A stretch of DNA of 64,000 bases from Karalla daura (GCA_029224185.1 CM055196.1:9582589-9646588), one strand, 5' to 3'. Positions 1-12,610 are shown, numbered from the stretch's first letter. Notes: a model not told the origin generated them from the letters alone. Numbers and translations: made by a program.

Positions 1-1724
1 CGGTGTAGAAAAGACTTTCGACGAAGAAGCCCAGCTAGTGAGGGCCGGCCCGCGTTTCTATGTCTCTTAAGCAGCATTCGGTGATTATTTTGGAAATGTC
101 ATGTCGGTATCAAAAAGATCAACTGTCTGATGTGGGCCTGATGGCGTGGGGCACGCCACTCATCAAGGAATGAGAAAAATAAAACGTAAAAAAAGGAATA
201 AGCCGCACGTCCGTTTGAAATCATCTCAAACTAAGCTATAAAAGTATTTTACTGCTACAGAGAAGCAACAGCCTCATCTCCATGGACCATAAGGGAATGT
301 GCACATTCGGTATGACCCAAACAAAAACTGCATGATTGTATTTAATTATTCATGTTTTTTTACTGTGAAATACAAAAGAAAAGAAATACCACTAAACTTA
401 CTGCAGTTACAATATCTGCTTATTGGAAATGTTGCCCTAGTTTAATTCAGAGCAGCGTAACAGAGTGTAACTTAAATAACTTTGTTCAGTTTCTTATGAC
501 TAACTAATGTCCCCTCTAGAAATAGTTTGTCTGATTCACGGAACATCTCTGACTGTCCATTCGTATGTTTGCAAAGTGGCAGACTGGCTGGTGAATAAGA
601 CATGCCGAATTGGACTGTCCCGCCGAGGAAAAACAAACCAGACATCAATAAAAACATATCCATTAGAAATGGATGAGTAAATACAAATACACATAATGCA
701 CAGTGCTTTTGATCAGTGGCACGGGCCGCACTGTCAGGACATCAAAAAGCCTTGGAATGTCATTACACGAGTCTCCAGAGTGCACAAACATCTGAAGTGC
801 CCCGCACATAAAGCTTCCATCACCGAGTCTTTGGAAATCCCACCAATCCTTCATTAAGGATCCGCAGTCATTAGGCACGGCGCGGCCAGGCTGACACAGA
901 CATATCACTCAAATCTCAGGCCCACAGCCTCTCATTAGAGCAGGCTGCACAGAGACACACACAATTATCGTCTCTGCTGCACTGGTCCAGGGTGGGACTC
1001 ATGTTTCTGGCCCAATAATGACCAGAACCCCCCCCCACCCACACACACACAGACACTCACACACCTCTGCCCTCCCGTGAACCACCCGCCCCCACCTTTT
1101 ATTTACACTTGTGCAGTTTCCCTCTGCTCTCCCCGCTTCAAAATATCAGGCCGTAAAAAACAGGATTCTGCTCTTCACTCCTGAAGAGCGGGAGCCCCCC
1201 TTTCGTCTTTAGTATTCATTGAACAAGTGAAAAGAATTCATTTTGTGGCCGCGTGCTGCAGGCTGCTGCCAAGCCATGGTTGACAGGGAAGCGGCATTAA
1301 GGCAATTAACATGGGCTTTGCATTTGATTTTGGCTGGCGAGGCTGCCTCTGCAAACAGCAGGCGGGATCAGGTGATTAGTTCCTGTGAAGATGAATGCCT
1401 CGCATGCCCCAGTCCCGGTCCAAGAGAGGATTACCCCACCAATACACACTGCATGTGACACACGCACAAAAAAACACACACACGGATACATGTGAACTTA
1501 TACATGAAATCAGAGAGCACTGCACACTTGAAGCGACGGGCAGGCAGTTTGGGGGCTGAAGTCACGTTGGCGACATGGCAGAGGTGGGGTGGCGCCTCCT
1601 CCGCACGTAAGCCACCGACGTCCGCATCACTTCACCCCTCCACCCACAAACAAAAATGGTGTCCGCCCGCCTTGACCCCTTTCACCGTCCATTTAACAGG
1701 CCGGCTGACTCTGTGGGCTCGGCC

Positions 1725-1905
1725 CACGTTTAATGAGCAGGTTTTTCGGGTAGGCAATGATGGGAAATTCAATATAAATATCAAGGGGTCTCGATTCGAA
1801 GCGGGAAAATTAATTGTGACAAATAGGCAATTATTCCAAAGCCGTCAAATCGAGATTGATCTTATTTGTTCGTTTAAGCGCACAGCCGCGGGAGCAAACT
1901 CAAGC
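1725..1905. promoter_or_regulatory. Enhancer-like conserved-element candidate
   Basis: Complex, non-repetitive sequence with clustered homeodomain-type cores (AATTAATT, CAATTA, TTTAAT) and AT-rich words such as ATAAATATC next to GC-containing words. This composition is typical of vertebrate developmental conserved non-coding elements. No alignment was possible, so conservation is not shown. Confidence 0.3.
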
Positions 1906-2589
1906 ACGTAATGGCTTTTAAGTCTCGAGACGGGAATTCTCACCTGAGAGGATGCAGGATCAAACCAGCGAGTGGGAGTGGGGGTGAGCTAAGTGCTAAT
2001 TAGAGCACTGCTTCTACCGGAGCGAGGGGCCGGATATTAAAGTTAGCGATGTTTGCACCTGTCCAAGTGCTTGCTCTCTTGGGGGGGGGGGGGGCCGCAA
2101 TAAGCAGCGTGATCTTGGAGCTCAGGTTTCATTCCTGAAAACCTGCAGAAATCTGTCAGTGTTGTCCATGAGACACACAGCCATGCTTAAGCTCAAGATG
2201 GGGAGAGAAATTCAGTGCGGTTTGCAAATCAGCCAGATTTCACACTCTGCCAAACCTCAATTATTTCAGCGAGTTTCACTTCGGCAAATGGCTCGTTCCA
2301 TGAGCCAGCGTTTCTGGCACGTGAATGTCGGAATTAAAAGTTTACCCCTGACCTATCGCACAATGCCGAGGCTCTGCGCTGTGTGAGACAAGAGAGGGTT
2401 CGACTGAGGGTCTCTGTATTTCTGAAGATTACTCTAATCCTGCAGAAAGAACAATACATTAGCAGTAGCGCTGCGCCTCTCAGACAGACTTCACCTACAA
2501 CACTACGGAGACGACGCAGAGCATACTCATCATGCAGAACGGTCTGGTAATCACACTTGGCAAGAAACGAGAGACAGAAATGTCTGTGT

Positions 2590-2670
2590 GATTGCAATTA
2601 AAGGTCAAAATATCCATTTTAGTTTTGATTAGATGCTTGGAAAATTGTGTCTAATTACAGCATCCGAAGC
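2590..2670. promoter_or_regulatory. Enhancer-like conserved-element candidate (short)
   Basis: About 80 bp of complex AT-rich DNA with GCAATTAAAGGTCA (homeodomain core beside a nuclear-receptor half-site), TTGATTAG and CTAATTACAG. Motif clustering is the only evidence. Confidence 0.25.
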
Positions 2671-3769
2671 TGATTTGGACAATCTGGAAGGATGGAGTTG
2701 CCAGCGGAGCTGAAAGGTATGACCATGTGAGCTCATCTCAGCCGGCTGCAATGCTAAAGCTTCGGGCACAGATGGGAACAAGCAAAGCCGTGTTCCGTCA
2801 ATGTGCGCGCACTTTCTCGCTTTTCCTCGGCTATGTGTCGTCTCTTGCGGCTGATATAGTCAGAAAACAGTCAATCAGTGAGAGTTTGTCGGGTTTGTTT
2901 GAGGCCACGGGCATCTCACCATCTCCGGAGACAAATCAAAGTCGCAGGAAGATCCAAATGTTGGAAACCACACATCGCACCGCCCGCGTTTCCCCCCGGG
3001 CTGACAAACAAACAGAGGATCGGCCGCCCTGATGTTATCTGCATTTCTCTCAGGTTGCTTTGCCGGCCTTTAAGCGCTGTTTGTTTGGTTTCACGGAGGG
3101 ATGCTGGGATTTCAGCCCAAAATAGCCTTGTCCTGAGTCCGCCACCGTGGCAGCGAGACGGCGTACAGCTAACCACTGCCGATGGTGGGGGGTCGGGGGG
3201 GTTTGAGCCAGCTGTCCGCTCGCCAGGGTCGCCGCCCTCCCTCTGCCACGCAGGGGACACGTGCGGCGGGTCGCTAGCCTCTCGCAGGGAGCGCCGTGGA
3301 CGGAGATTAAAGAGGCTGCAGACCAAGGTGACGGGGGCCCGCGCCTGTGCTCCAAACAAAATAATCCGCGTGTGTGCGACCGTGTCCAAATGCAAACATT
3401 CAGACGCCGCCCCCCAGCCCCCCCCACCCCACCCCCCCTTCCCCTCGAAGTCTGCAGACTGAATGCATCGGGACAGATCAACAACTTCAAGGTCAAACGC
3501 TTCCGGAGGCTCCAAACTTTGGACAGGGCTCAACGCGGGACTGACAGCGATCCAGGCTGCCGCTGACAGCTTGGCCCCGAGCAGATAAAGCAGATGTAGC
3601 CTCTGCTGTAATCTGAAATATTCAGCAGCAGGCCAACGTCGTCGCAGAGATGGATTGCAGCCCACTGAGACAGTGTTGCGTTAGGACCTGATTACATTAC
3701 TGGACGGGAGGGAGAGGCAAAGAGAAAAGATTCACGTGTTCACGGATCAGACCCGCACACTGGTCAATA

Positions 3770-4110
3770 CTCGCGTCCATTATCTTACTGGCTTTGTAGG
3801 AAACGGGGTTGTGTTTGCCTACTTGAGGTTATCTCTGGCACACATAGGGTTAAGGCAGGGAATCTACCTGGACAGGTCATCAGTCCATCACAGAACACAC
3901 ACACACACACCATTCACTCTCATAGTCACAACTAGGTGCAATTTAGAGTCCTAAATAAATGCATGTATAATAAATGCATGGGTCGAGCAATAAATGCATG
4001 TTTTTTAGGCTGTGGAAGAAAACTGGAATACTGTGTCCAACTGAGGTTTGAACCAGAGACCCACCAACTGTGAGGTGATTCATCAGCCACCATGTCAGCC
4101 TGGTCAGTCC
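3770..4110 (-). repeat. Dispersed teleost repeat relic (minus orientation)
   Basis: It contains the recognisable blocks of a common fish interspersed repeat: 'CCTGGACAGGTCATCAGTCC', '(CA)n CCATTCACTCTCA', 'GGTGCAATTTAGAGTC', 'GCATGTTTTTTAGGCTGTGG' followed by AAGAAAACTGGA, and 'GGTTTGAACCAGAGACCC'. The normal internal block has decayed, and 'AATAAATGCATG' is repeated three times at about 3955-4000. There is no coding capacity. The family name is not certain. Confidence 0.7.
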
Positions 4111-7100
4111 TAGTTATTTAAAATGATCGAGAAAAAACAGGTGTGCTGACTAGCCTTCACTCTGGACATGGGCTGTCTGTGATCCAGGCCAGAAGATGAT
4201 GAAAATGTCTGGAAACAATTGAGCTTAATGTTGTTTGATTTGGGGTGAAAAAATATGTTGGAGGTACACATTCAAAACAACTTCACTGAACACACTGGGC
4301 TCCCGGGCCCCCATTAAATCCCATACTGCACAGCTACTGCAGGAAAGCCACCATTCACGAATGTTCACAAATGACATGGAGGAGCAGGGCGTCTTACTCC
4401 TACAGTTAAGATTACAGCATTGACTCCTGAGCAGTTGCAATAAATGCAATAATGCTTTCTAACATCAACTAAGAACTGACAAAAACAACGTTCATGTAAA
4501 CCCAATCAACACGATTTCAGACACAGCTCAATTGCAAACGATGACAATCAGTTTGTATTCATATTTCACTTGGCAGACTGAACATTTTTGAGTTACTTAA
4601 TTATAAACAATGCATGCACTGAATCATTTAGCTTATTTTCTGTCTTTTCTCTTTTCTTATTTTCGACAAGAAAACTGAGAGTTGGAGGAGTTGAATCCTC
4701 CTACGACAGTGAAATCAGATGAGTAAATTGGCTGTCCGCTCTTGGACAGCATGTATGAAATGTGTGTACGTGCACATCTGAAAGTGTTGCAGTAAATCCG
4801 TCTTGCGAATGGTTCGAAAACAACACCACCTCGGTTTCACTTCAAAACAAACTTCTGCAGCATATCTCCAGTTACTCTTTCTGTCTGGCACTGTAGTTAA
4901 AATCAATGTCTCATACAAACTGCAGAGTAAACACTACTGGGAAGAACTGTGGATGCTCGGGACAGCACTGGGTAAGAGTACTGAGTAAACACATATGTGG
5001 TGAAAAGTACGAGGGCCGAAAATGTTTTCTTTTCTATCTCTCTGCAGTAAATAAGCAGATTGATGTAAGGCTGACATGATCTCTGAATTCAAGGACATGC
5101 TGGGTCAATATAAAGCAACCACAAGGGATTAAACTGAGCCTCTGCAACACTGAATGCCAAATTAGTTAAGATCAATCCAAAATCAATACGTAATGAGCTG
5201 TCTTCCAACTTTTTCCAGTGCACTTTACTCTTCATCGCTCTCCTCTGTTTCCTTGGGTCCATGCATCCCCGGATTCATGCAACATTTAGTATCATGACTT
5301 ATACATCACAGATGCTCAAAGAGAATGGACACCGAGCATACATCGCGCGCAGAGAGGAATACAATGTGATTTACACCTGATGGTCATAGGCACTCCACGT
5401 TGAAATATGCCGCACTGGTCAAAGACAGAAAGGCGGTTTCACTGGATTGAAAGTTGATGAAACAGAATCCACAAAGTGAGTTCTTAAAGTTGCAGGATTA
5501 GCAAAGTCCGAAACGAGACACTGGTCATGTGGCTGTGTTTAACGACTCTGGGAAGTGAAACCACACTGGACCTCTTTAATCCCTGGCCTTCGCTTTGAGA
5601 CCATGGCTGGAAGCACATCAAGCATGTCAGCCACTCTCTTTCTCCTTCCTGTTCCAAAGACACGCAGAGATAAGCACGGACACATAGCGGTTTATTGGGC
5701 CAAATGGCCTGTCTCTGAGAGGCCACAGTGCAGAAACACAGAGCACAATAAGCAGGAGACAATGTGATTCTGTCTCGATGTTCCCTAGGGGAAATGACCC
5801 AAATAGACTGCCTTTGGTTTTGGATGAGAATATCTGACCACCTGGCCTGTGTGTGATCCATTTAAAGTGACATGGGTGTGCGTGGTACAGTAGCCTTGCA
5901 TACGCTGAGAAAACAAAGCAGCCCAGCTATCAGTAGCAGTGGTTATTTTGCAGAATGCACAGTGCAGTTGTGCTGGGATAGCATTAAAACCCACCTCTGA
6001 ACTGTTATACTCTGGCTCCATAACAGCATGGTGTAAAGTATCAAGGTCTCTAACTAAATTCCTCTCTGAGCCAAGACATGAGCTTGCAGGGATCCAGGAG
6101 CTTACTTATTCAAGATGAATGAAATATAAGTTCGCTCTGCGAACCCCACAGCTCAATTTTGATTTAAGGCTCTGATTTCTTTTAACTTTATCTTGAGGTT
6201 CAGATTTATTGTATGCAATTATTCTAATGTCATCCAGATTAGACAGTGTAATGGTCACTTGTGTGGAAAAGGACGCCATAAACAACACAAACTGTCAGAC
6301 CAAAGTGAACGTGAAGAACATTGAAAAATTAAGGATTTCATTTATAAGCTAATGCACAGTGGAAACCAGTGAATTTGTAAGCAGATGATAATGAGCACTG
6401 GGATGAGGAGACAAAGACGGAATGATTAATTTTGTCATTTTGTGGTGTAATGGCAGCCACTTGGAGAGAGAGGGGTGTGCGTGGGTGGGATCCAGGAGTG
6501 GTGGGATCGTGAGCTGAATGGCTTCCCAGAAGCAGATTTAATCCAGAAACTCCACTTTTCAGAAGCAGCTGAACCTCATTCTGTATTTTACCTAGATCTG
6601 CATCTGACAAATGACCACACAACATGAATCACAACAGAACAGATTTTATGCGATTTGTAATTTTCACACTGATAAAACTAAGTCATGTTTGGACATTTGT
6701 ATAGCATAGCCTTGTGAGGCTCTTATTACAAATACACAGGTCATTTTAAGTCTTTAACACACACTCAGGCATTCTCCTGTGCTTTATTGGTCCATATAAA
6801 TCAAAGGACATTGGCCCAATTATCAACTTAAGTAGGCTATTGAAACAAATGTCTGTGCATTTTCAATTTTCTCAAAAATATGAGATCCGAGGGAATCGAG
6901 GGGGTAAAGATCTGTAATACAGTAGTTTCAAATAAATGGCATCTTTACAGCGTCTGATCACATCACATACCTTCATTACAGGATATTTGATCCTTGCAGC
7001 CCTGGGTGCAACAGCAATGTAATCAAACATTTATTAAGTTGGCATGTATATCATAATGCAGCCTTAATCATCCATGGGTGTAGGGGGAAATAACTGATGC

Positions 7101-7509
7101 AGCATCAACGATCCATCTTTCTGATGTCGTACCCAAATATATTTATATCAATATCCCCCCGATGCATGGCCGTGCGGACCAGCTGAACGGCTTCAATAAA
7201 GTTTCAGGCTGCACACTGCAGCATAACACAGCGCTGCGCACTCAGTTTTCCTTGATTGTAAGTGCAGCACCACATTCCATTGTCTCCGGATCGTGTAGCT
7301 ACATCTCATATTACATAATAGCACCGATTTATCTCGTCTAGTGTGGGCGCACGGCTGCAAGGCTGCAGAATCCAGCCCACAGCAATGTCTGTTATGTCTA
7401 TAAGCAACCTTGTGCAAGAGTGCAACATTTGATATCTCTTTACTACCACGGTGTTACGCAAGAAAACCACTGAGGCAAACAACGGGAAGTTGCAGCGTTT
7501 GTAATATTT

Positions 7510-7830
7510 GCTATATTCAGACCAGGCCCCCGACCGTCTGCGACGTCTTCATGACGTTTGTGAAGGGCCGTTTTTGATGCCGGCAGTTTGGCCAACAGGG
7601 CGCGGCCATCTTGAATCTTTGGAGCCAGAGGAAACCATATTTGGATGAGAGGCCGTGGCCAAAGAGAAGCGAGAGGTGGATCTAACTTTCCGTTCTGAAT
7701 GAGATAATGAGCAAACTAACCTAACAAACACAGTTGATGCGCCCAATGAATGTAACTTACCCTCTAGCTTCGCTCTTTAGCGTCTGTGAGGGGCACCTGT
7801 CAATTACTCTTGGTCAGACAATCAAATACA
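7510..7830. mobile_element. Probable interspersed-repeat relic ('GCGCGGCCATCTTGAATC' type)
   Basis: The block has words I associate with a repeated fish sequence: a TGACGTTTGTGAAG start, 'CAACAGGGCGCGGCCATC', 'GGCCAAAGAGAAGCGAGAGG', 'AATGAGATAATGAGCAAACT', and 'GGCACCTGTCAATTACTC'. No terminal repeats or protein were found. Assignment is from memory of the motif only. Confidence 0.35.
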
Positions 7831-8922
7831 TGTGGTCCTAATTGTTAAATTTTCTGAAGACATTAAGAGTTGAAAAGAATGAATGAGTATTTCATGGTTG
7901 CGTTTTGTTGAGCTCTAATGTATCTCAGTAGTATTTAAGACACTTTCGGGCTGGCTTCACTTCTTAGACTGGGAGACTACGTCATACTAGATACAAAGCA
8001 TATATCTGCGCCAAATTCCCATTTGTTATATTCAGTGTGTTTACCTTAGTCGTGAATTTGACTTGAGCCCGCTGATCAGCGATCCTGAGCATCATGGCTC
8101 ATTAAGCACATTTAGTGTGTGTAACAGGAGCTGCAAATTATCTTCATCATCTTAATATAGAGTCACAGCAACAGTCTGGTGTAAACACTCGCTGTGGCTG
8201 CACTGTAGGCTGCCTTTACATTCTGCAGAGAGGTCTCACAGTCCAGACTGTGAACTGCACGGATCTGTGACACCGTCTGACACCAAGTGTTTGCACTGTA
8301 TGACAGCATGTAGGGCAGCCTGTACTGTGCTGTGATTTGTAGACTCTGTGAGGCACTATTGTAGTATTTGGTGATCTCTGGGAAACACAAGTTACTGCCT
8401 TAGTGAAGTGCATCCAGCAAATGAGCTACACTCATATTTATTTCGTTGCACGTGTGCTACTTTCATGGCTGCACTTACAGGTAATGAGTTATTTTTGATT
8501 GTTTGGTGCACATTATAAAAAATGAGCTTGCTCTACAAGCACACCTAGCATTGAAATTCAACTCCATTAATATTTTATTTGGCTTGTTATTTTTGGACAG
8601 ACCACCCCTTCTCCTTTTTCCTTGTCGCTCCCCTGTGGGTTGCTAAATTCTGCCAATGTCATTTTCCTTTGCTACAGCTTTAAATGTCAATATTGTGGTT
8701 ATCATTTTAATAGGAACCGCCCAGCTGCCACCAAAACAGAGCTTCTAATGTCTTGGTGCTTTTATCACTGTCTGGGCTAAATGTCAAATTAAATGGAAAA
8801 TAAAGTGAGAGCACATTCAATTCAGAGCTGGTCCTTTTATTAGCGGGAGTTTTAAGTCAACTCTGGTTGGTAAATCTATGCTCTGTTCTTATTTATACTT
8901 GTGTTGGTCTGGGCAACAGCAC

Positions 8923-8948
8923 AACACACACACAAACACACACACACG
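8923..8948. repeat. Short CA microsatellite
   Basis: Imperfect (CA)n interrupted once by AAA. Confidence 0.8.
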
Positions 8949-10170
8949 GCCTAGCTGACATTATTATTACCCTGGTCAGGCTATGAGCTAATAAAAGTCT
9001 GAAACACAATTTGTTTATTCAACAATGACGACACATAAGCAATAGGGAGGAAAACAAACTGCAGCAATATTCTGCCAGAAAATTTGTGACATCAATCATG
9101 TGTGCGTGCTTCTTCGCTCCAGCAGAGCAAACCACGGGGTGGGATTTGGCAGGCCACACTGGCGCTCTGCTCCACACCTAGTGTAACGTTATTGACACAT
9201 CACTGACACTGTCACGAACAAAAACATGACCATGGGCACACCTAACTGCATGCTAACAAGGTGTGTGTTTCATGGATTCGGTGACAAGCGCTAAAATTAA
9301 ACATTGAAACTAGTCTCTGAGCTCTGATTTTGCTTCCTCAGGATAACAAATCCCTTTTGAGAAATAACGTAAGAAGCTGTGGCAATGGGGAAAGAAAGCA
9401 ACCTGATGTTTGACTTTGTCACAGCAGGAAAAACACAATTATTTACCAGTGCTTTTTTCTCCTGTGACATGTCAAAATGTCTTCTATTAACAAGACTTGT
9501 ATCTAGACAACACTGCCCCACTCCATCGACCTGCACCAAACACCACAGTACATTTACAGTAGGTTGACGCAATATTACAATAGACGTGACAGAGGTTCAA
9601 ACCTTTGGTCGATTCACGATGTCTTAATCACACTCCATCACAAAGGCCCCTAAAATACAACAAAAGCTCCAGTAAAACTGTATCTGAAAGCTTGTAATCT
9701 ATCCAACAACTCTTTACATATTGCACTGAACAATGCAACACCTCAGCTACACTTCCACAAGACATATGCTGCGCCTCAAAGCCACTTTTCAGATATTTAC
9801 AGGTTGTTATTTTTAGGGGTGACAAGAAGAGATGAAGCTCATTCCTCTTTGACTTTGACATAAACATGTCCATCCTTCATCATCACAAAAGCTGCTCCAT
9901 CCAGAAAGTGGGTAGGGGCTGAAATGGGCAGCAGTGGCAGCAGTGGTGCCCCCCTGGCTGGCCTATGTATAAACCCCTGCACAAGTGTCCTCCTCCAGCC
10001 ATGGCGCGGCTGCAGAACAGATTGACTTGTCAACACCGTCCTGTCAACGGTCATAACTTAACCTCGGGTGGGGGGGGGACTGCAGCCCCCAACTCTGTAA
10101 AACACACTCTGGGCTAGATGTGGAGTGTGTGTGCGCGTGTGTGCGCGTGTGTGTGCATGTGTGTGCACAT

Positions 10171-10470
10171 GTGGTAAAAACTATCCTTCAACTGAGGTGA
10201 AAGGGACATGAAGCCAGTACAATGCATGAAACTCCCACTTCCCAGAACAAAACAAAGGAAGGAGTTAAGAGAGGGGGAGTGGAATGAGTGTGCATGTGTG
10301 CACATTTGTATGCGCATGTGTGCATATGTGTGTGGTAGAAACTACCCTTCCTCCGAGGTGAAGGGGATATGAAACCAGTGTAATGCATGAATCGGCAGGA
10401 CCCCCCCACCCCCTCCAAGACCGAAACAAAGGCAGAAGTTAGCGCAGAGGGAGAAACAGTCGAGGGGTCT
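10171..10470. repeat. Diverged tandem duplication, about 161-bp unit
   Basis: Two copies start at about 10171 and 10332. Both read GTGGTA(A/G)AAACTA, a GAGGTGAA block, AAGCCAGT/AAACCAGT and AATGCATGAA in the same order and spacing, then CC-rich sequence and ACAAAGG(A/C)AG. Each copy is preceded by a GT/GC-rich alternating stretch (10120-10170 and 10290-10331). The copies differ at many positions, so the duplication is old. No coding function. Confidence 0.75.
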
Positions 10471-10529
10471 TCTCCACAAGTTTCTCCAATGACTACTTAG
10501 TTGTCCTGAACAGTGGCTTTAGCCTGCAA

Positions 10530-11110
10530 CACACTTCAAAAGACTTTTCATGCCCCTCCAAACCTCCTCCCTCCCCCCGCCTCCTCTAACCCACCCGTAC
10601 GCTGGAGCCTGACAACAACAGTACTTTTTCTGGTGCTTTGTCGGAGAAAAACTCACCCACAGTCCTTGAGCCGGAACCCGAACCAAGCAGAAGGTACCAG
10701 ATCCACATCCTCAGGGCTCCGGTTCTGCCCTGCACCACCACCACCGGCCTGCCCTGGCTGTCCTGCCCCGCTGCGGGGCCACAGACTGGGGGCAGAGAAG
10801 ACAAACTTCTCCGCCTGTCGCGCTGGGTAAAGTCGCACTCCTTGTCCTCCGACTTTCCCAAGAAAAGTGCGGGTATAGTCCTAACGGGACGGGACGGCGG
10901 AGGAGAGCGGGGTTCGGGGAGTAGGACTGAGAGCTGGACGGCGGAGCAGGGGGAGGCTCTGCTGCTGGTGTGTCGGAGCAGAGAGGAAGGCGGAGCCGGA
11001 GGCTGGAGCCCGACAGAGGAGCCCGGTCACTGCGGGACAGCGGTGCACAAGCTGCGGGCCCGGGACCACAGAGTCAGCGGCGGACGCACCGCAGAGGCCT
11101 GGGCTCACAA
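10530..11110. other. GC- and CpG-rich island, unassigned
   Basis: A locally GC-rich stretch in otherwise ordinary DNA with overlapping open frames on both strands (190 codons plus, 91 and 88 codons minus). The translations are Gly/Arg/Ser/Pro-rich with no motif I recognise. It could be an orphan CpG island or the promoter/first exon of a non-coding transcript. No splice donor with convincing context was chosen. Confidence 0.35.
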
Positions 11111-11279
11111 AGTTAGGGAGACATCCCGAAAAGATGACGGCGAACATTCACTGTCACTCTGCCATGTGGAGAAACACTGGGACTTTCTGGAACTATTAAA
11201 ACCCAGCTGAGGAGTGTTGTTCATTAGCATTATGAACTCATATAGCCTATAAGACAGTCCGAAAACAGATTGCTCAACT

Positions 11280-11405
11280 GGAGACCCTAGGTTTGAGTGA
11301 GAATGAACACTGTGCGTACCCTGCAATGAACTGGTAACCTGTTACATTATGTGAGTTTGAGCAGACTGCATCGGGTATTATAATGGATGGTTAATAGATG
11401 GTAGG
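11280..11405 (+). repeat. Dispersed teleost repeat relic (plus orientation, 3' part)
   Basis: The order 'GACCCTAGGTTTGAGTGAG', 'CCCTGCAATGAACTGGTAAC' and a TAATGGATGG end matches the distal part of the same family seen at 3.8 and 11.6 kb, here in the opposite direction. Confidence 0.6.
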
Positions 11406-11559
11406 ACAGTAGGACATGTCGTACACAAAAACATGACAGTGCATCATAAGTGCTCCAAAGGGCTACACGCTACTTGATGATATACCACCTATTCTATCCT
11501 ATATATTTACCTCCCTTCACTCTACATGCTGGAATACGTTGTAGTGGACCTCTGCAACG

Positions 11560-11910
11560 TCCTTCCATCCATCCACCTATACATCCATCCATCCATCCTC
11601 CCATCATGTTACCAGATTTTAACCAAATGCTGCTATGAGGATCTGCTGGACTGTAAACTCATATAGGTTGAAGGCAGGGAATAAGACGTGACCAGTCAGA
11701 CACTCACCATTCTCTCACATACACATCTAGTAACACCCAACCCGATCGACTTTAATGCATGTTTTTTGACAGTTGGAGGAAACAAGAGTACCTGTGAGAA
11801 AACCCACAGATTTTGTTGAGAATATGCAAATTCCACACAGAAATGGCCACCACCACGACATGAACCTACAACCCTCTTGCTATGAGCCGTGTCAGCACAA
11901 AATATCATGG
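11560..11910 (-). repeat. Dispersed teleost repeat relic (minus orientation) with ATCC tail
   Basis: It starts with a (CATC/ATCC) run at 11560-11605, then CACTCACCATTCTCTCACA, 'TTTAATGCATGTTTTTTGAC' followed by AGTTGGAGGAAAC, 'GAGAAAACCCACAG', 'ATATGCAAATTCCACACAG' and GAACCTACAACCCTCTTGC. These are all in the order expected of the reverse-oriented family consensus. Confidence 0.75.
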
Positions 11911-12084
11911 TCAATCAACCAGTTATTATATGTAGTCTTCAGGGCCACTGAAAGACCTTTTACAGATACTGTAAATGTCACTTTTATTTTCACCTATCCA
12001 CACATTGCTGGCAGAGATTGTAATACAATGGTCCACCTATTTACAGTAACCAGTAGCTTTAACCCTTCTCACCTTGGTAAGACA

Positions 12085-12190
12085 ACATCAGGGGCATTTT
12101 GGGTTCAGTATTTTGCTCAAGGATACTTCAATATGAAGGCAGCAGCAGGCTGGGATCGAGCCAACTTCTGATCTGTGACACAGTCGATAT
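12085..12190. repeat. Interspersed-repeat fragment ('GGTTCAGTATTTTGCTCAAG' type)
   Basis: The blocks GGGCATTTTGGGTTCAGTA, TTGCTCAAGGATACTTCAAT and GGCTGGGATCGAGCC resemble another repeated fish sequence that often ends with a tRNA-like 'GGATTCGAACC' word. It is probably decayed. Confidence 0.45.
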
Positions 12191-12279
12191 CACACATGCT
12201 GTCTTGTACATTTCCATGATTACGCCCTATATGTGCTGCAAAGTGTACAAAGTGGGTCAAGAAAATGAATCAATGCTAT

Positions 12280-12610
12280 CCTATATATGTTAGTATGGGG
12301 CAAAGTCCAATATATTACACAGACTGCTCCGCATCTCATGCAGCATTTAAGGGGACCTAAAATATGGCATTTATCCTTCTCTGGTCTGAGGCATACACAT
12401 ACAGGGTCTAGAAAAAGAAGATCTGAGGAAAAACAACAGGGAATTCTAAGTGAATATAATGTACCATCCTAGTGATAAAGCTGGCCCATAGAAGACAACA
12501 AATTACTTTCTTCAAGAAATAACATGCATGATGTACCACATATGTTATTATGGGGCAATGTCCTACAGTTTCCACAGACTGCACCTCATCTCATGCAGCA
12601 TTAATGTTAA
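12280..12610. repeat. Two diverged direct copies, offset about 255 bp
   Basis: About 70 bp at 12283-12350 recurs at 12538-12605. Shared words are ATATGTTA(G/T)TATGGGGCAA, CACAGACTGC and TCTCATGCAGCATT. The intervening DNA is unrelated by eye. It is a decayed duplication or two halves of one element. Confidence 0.6.

Larger units (their letters stand above)
1..3700. other. Non-coding DNA, left edge; complex sequence with enhancer-like blocks
   Basis: No exon with credible splice sites or a recognisable protein was seen on either strand. It holds short C and CA runs near 1025-1060, a 14-G run at 2081-2094, and complex TAAT-rich blocks at 1725-1905 and 2590-2670. The 2.9-3.6 kb part is GC-rich and gives long overlapping open frames on both strands (up to 249 codons, minus strand) of low-complexity Pro/Arg/Ser composition, which I read as chance. 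Confidence 0.5.
4111..10100. other. Non-coding DNA without a recognisable gene
   Basis: Mixed-composition intergenic DNA with open frames only of 60-125 codons, none with a known domain or splice context. It includes a probable repeat relic at 7510-7830 and a short CA run at 8923-8948. The rest shows nothing I can name. Confidence 0.5.

Noticed and set aside
2916..3665. 249-codon minus-strand frame, the longest in the window
   Set aside because: Overlapped by equally open plus-strand frames, low complexity, no domain; most likely chance in GC-rich DNA.
10638..11210. 190-codon plus-strand frame
   Set aside because: Also in CpG-rich DNA with competing open frames on the other strand; no family recognised and no splice support. 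Kept only as a CpG-rich patch.
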